A stretch of DNA of 45,000 nt from Adiantum capillus-veneris (Eukaryota; Streptophyta; Polypodiopsida; Polypodiales; Pteridaceae): assembly GCA_014529385.2 (NCBI GenBank), contig CM043950.1, forward strand, positions 152,586,945-152,631,944, read 5' to 3'. Under the pieces are notes generated by a model. It was not told the DNA's origin. It did not search any database and was given only the letters and a program-made list of their open reading frames with translations. Positions 42,546-45,000 of the stretch are shown here, piece by piece (position 1 is the stretch's first letter; each line of letters opens with the position of its first letter). The position numbers were made by a program, and so were the translations under genes.

Positions 42546-45000
42546 GTCCCCACAAATGCTTATATCGCGCCCTCTGTAATTTATGCAAATTTCGCATGCC
42601 TCTAACTGCAAGAGTGGGAGTACCTACATGTCATTGTTGAGCACTTGTAGCGTGACCTTTAGCAAAAGAACATCAGCATTGATATTGAGTAAAACGTGCA
42701 AGAGAGAAAGGAGGCCCGAGGGGATCCTGATTCTGAGGGAAGGTTCACATTTCTCTGTTTCTTTCTCTCTCCTTAGTCCTCCCCCAAGCTCAAATATGCA
42801 AACACGTATAAAATCCCCATTGTCTTTAATCATAGAATAGATAGGTTTCCTTACCTCCAGAGCTATATAAATATGATTCATGAGTCTCTTTTAAATGTAT
42901 ATAAAGTGCCTGCGTGAATATGCCTCCACGATTTGAAAAAAATCGTAAATGATGTTGAATCTCTAAAGATGCGAGCACTCTCCAGGGCCGTGTGGCATCA
43001 AGCAAGGGGTGTAGGCAGGAGTAGAGGAGTTAGCCGAGATGCGATTATTAGACATATGGGAGGCTACCAAAGGTGGGGCAGAGCATGAAGCACAGAGGTG
43101 GACAACGGGCAAGAAGCTCAACGTAGAAGCCACCACGTGGTTTTTTGTAGATACAAGGCTCCGCCTATGGTATAGCGTGAAGCCACGGGTGGGATGGTCA
43201 GTTGCATCAACTCCCACTATAAGAAGAGTTGTCTATAACCGCTAACATTGCCACGAAAAAACAAAGGATAAAGGAGAGAGACCAATTTACGGGAGCAACA
43301 ATAAGCACGGTAATAGTTACGATAATATATCCATTGCTATTAGCGTGCTAGTTGCCGCAGATACTACCGTGCTAGTTGCCGCAGATACTACCGCGCTTAT
43401 TGCCGCTATACGCCAATTCAAAAATAAGGTGCTCATTTTGGGTGGCCCAAATGAGCACCTTAATTTTTGACTTGCATAAAACAATGAAACATGAGTTGTT
43501 TTTTGGAAGATTATAAAAAATACCAAAGAATTGAAATTGAACTTACTTTACCTTGATAATTTGAAATGCAAAAGATCAACTATTTAAAACGGTTACAATA
43601 AAAAGCAAATAGTTGTATATACATTGTGCCACATTTGGGACTTTACGAAAGTTTGGACAAAAAAAGTTCTATCTAATCCTCCTCTATCTCATCGTCATTC
43701 AGAGGAATGTATGTTTGATCACTTTGACTCTACATAAACCCAAACCAAATTAAACAATTATCAACAACTCAAACCAATTGATACAAAATTACTTGTTTAA
43801 ATTTACCGCTTGTAGTGATCCAACTGTCACGTCGAATTGCTCGTGAGAGATGTGGTTGTTTTCGACAACCATCACCAAGTATCAAATTCTGTATGTCGCT
43901 CCCGATACATGACAATCTCTCTGGTTGGTTGAGAAATAACAATACCAGATCATCAACTACAATTTTTATAATCACCAATCAATGTTATAAATTGATCAAT
44001 CTTACATATTTATCTTTCCAAGCTCCCTTGCCTCCTAAATATATATGATTTTGTAGATGGCATCAAAATACCCTGCCCTGTGCTGTGCCGAAGTCCACCT
44101 CCCTGCCATATTTAACCCTGTAGTAGCATCCATGCGTGTTTGGCACAGGTGCGTTAGTATCCTCCTCCTCTACATTAGGGGCGGCACGCTCTAAAAGTGG
44201 GGACTCCTTCCCTGCCACTACCAAAATAGGGAAAACCACAAGATCTGCCGCCGCTTCATCTCTCACGGTGTTTCCTGCCCTGAGACGAGCATCGACGCAC
44301 GCTACTAGAGGACCCTGTGATGCGATGGGAGTGGGACCCTACGATGGAAGGGGAGTAGGACGATAAGAAGGGGCCATAGACTGAGGTTCCATGGGTGTGA
44401 GGCTCTGTAGGTAAGGAGTCTAGGGACCCTGACTCCCCAATGGTGTAGTCTACAGAGAAATACATTAGGTCACAAACTGCTGCGAAGTGTAGCAACCAAA
44501 CAAATTCTCTGTCTCTCGGAGGTACTGGTCTTGTAAAGAGAGAGCCCATTGTAGGTCTAGATCTACGACCGGTGGAGGAACCTGAGAAGGGTAGGTGTAG
44601 AATGGCCATGCCTGCAAATAACAAAAATAAACCTATGACACTCATGGTTTAGGGTTAACTAGCCAAAACATTCTTTATTTGTTTGCTTGTTCTCACCAAC
44701 TCAAGAGTCGGGTCCACTGGAGGCGATGTCCACCCTGCGTGGGAGCCCACCTGGATGTGAACTAACCAAAAGATGAGCCAGCTGGCTGCTCCCCACCAGT
44801 TGGTCTCTCGTCAGACATCTACATTACAAAGAGCAATTTAAGATTAATCTTTCCACTCTACTCACTCATCTATAAATACGTACACAAGTATATTAGCATA
44901 CAAACATGTCGTACATACATATACATACTAGTAGACCTAAGTATAGGCTAGTAGTGCCAGAGGTCAACTGCACCTCTTTAGATATCATCACAATCTCAAC
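42546..45000. other. No recognised gene; small tandem repeat at 43,344-43,407
   Basis: A 24-bp unit (CGTGCTAGTTGCCGCAGATA plus CTAC) is present about 2.6 times. Several open frames at 44,063-44,645 on the - strand show no family motif that I recognise, and their frames conflict, so I do not call a gene. Confidence 0.4.

Noticed and set aside
44063-44645. Possible gene on the - strand (proline/serine-rich frames)
   Set aside because: Adjacent frames conflict, there is no recognised domain and no clear splice structure. The evidence is insufficient.

Overview
The window is nuclear DNA of a land plant with a large, repeat-rich genome. The evidence is the mix of Ty3/gypsy, Ty1/copia-like, PIF/Harbinger and plant L1-type LINE sequences, spliceosomal-intron signals, and many long GA/CT and CA microsatellites. 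The species cannot be fixed from the sequence. I see no convincing intact host gene. Almost everything recognisable is transposable-element DNA, most of it decayed.

Layout. Positions 225-33,334 read as one ancient PIF/Harbinger DNA transposon, with 37-bp terminal inverted repeats flanked by the 3-bp duplication TTA. It has been swollen to 33 kb by nested insertions. Its transposase (6,195-7,433, + strand) keeps full length and one frame but has four in-frame stops. Its partner Myb/SANT-like gene lies on the opposite strand and is now in scattered pieces (31,656-32,160; 15,389-15,795; 17,392-17,646; 8,542-8,796). Inside Harbinger sit: (1) a defective chromovirus-type gypsy (1,020-5,905) carrying a 1.6-kb fold-back element; (2) gypsy A, inserted in the SANT gene with duplication GATAG; (3) a coding-poor copia-like element, also in the SANT gene, with duplication CTATG; (4) an almost complete Tat-type gypsy (22,308-31,024) inserted in the copia-like element with duplication ACGT.

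The most interesting result is that one 5.8-kb inversion (about 14,087-19,925) explains an otherwise puzzling map. Its ends cut the zinc knuckle of gypsy A gag and the interior of the copia-like element. Undoing it in thought brings together the two halves of gag, the two ends of the copia-like element with matching duplications, and the SANT reading frame. Two further duplications (LTR-flank-LTR at 15,796-18,066, and PBS-internal-R in the copia-like element) show repeated ectopic rearrangement.

Right of Harbinger (33,338-45,000) are a LINE ORF1-like fragment preceded by tandem monomers, a 79-bp LINE scrap with a 13-bp target duplication, a degenerate L1-type LINE (36,147-40,150), long microsatellites, and a fold-back MITE with nested palindromes and a tRNA-like box. 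The last 2.4 kb holds nothing I recognise.
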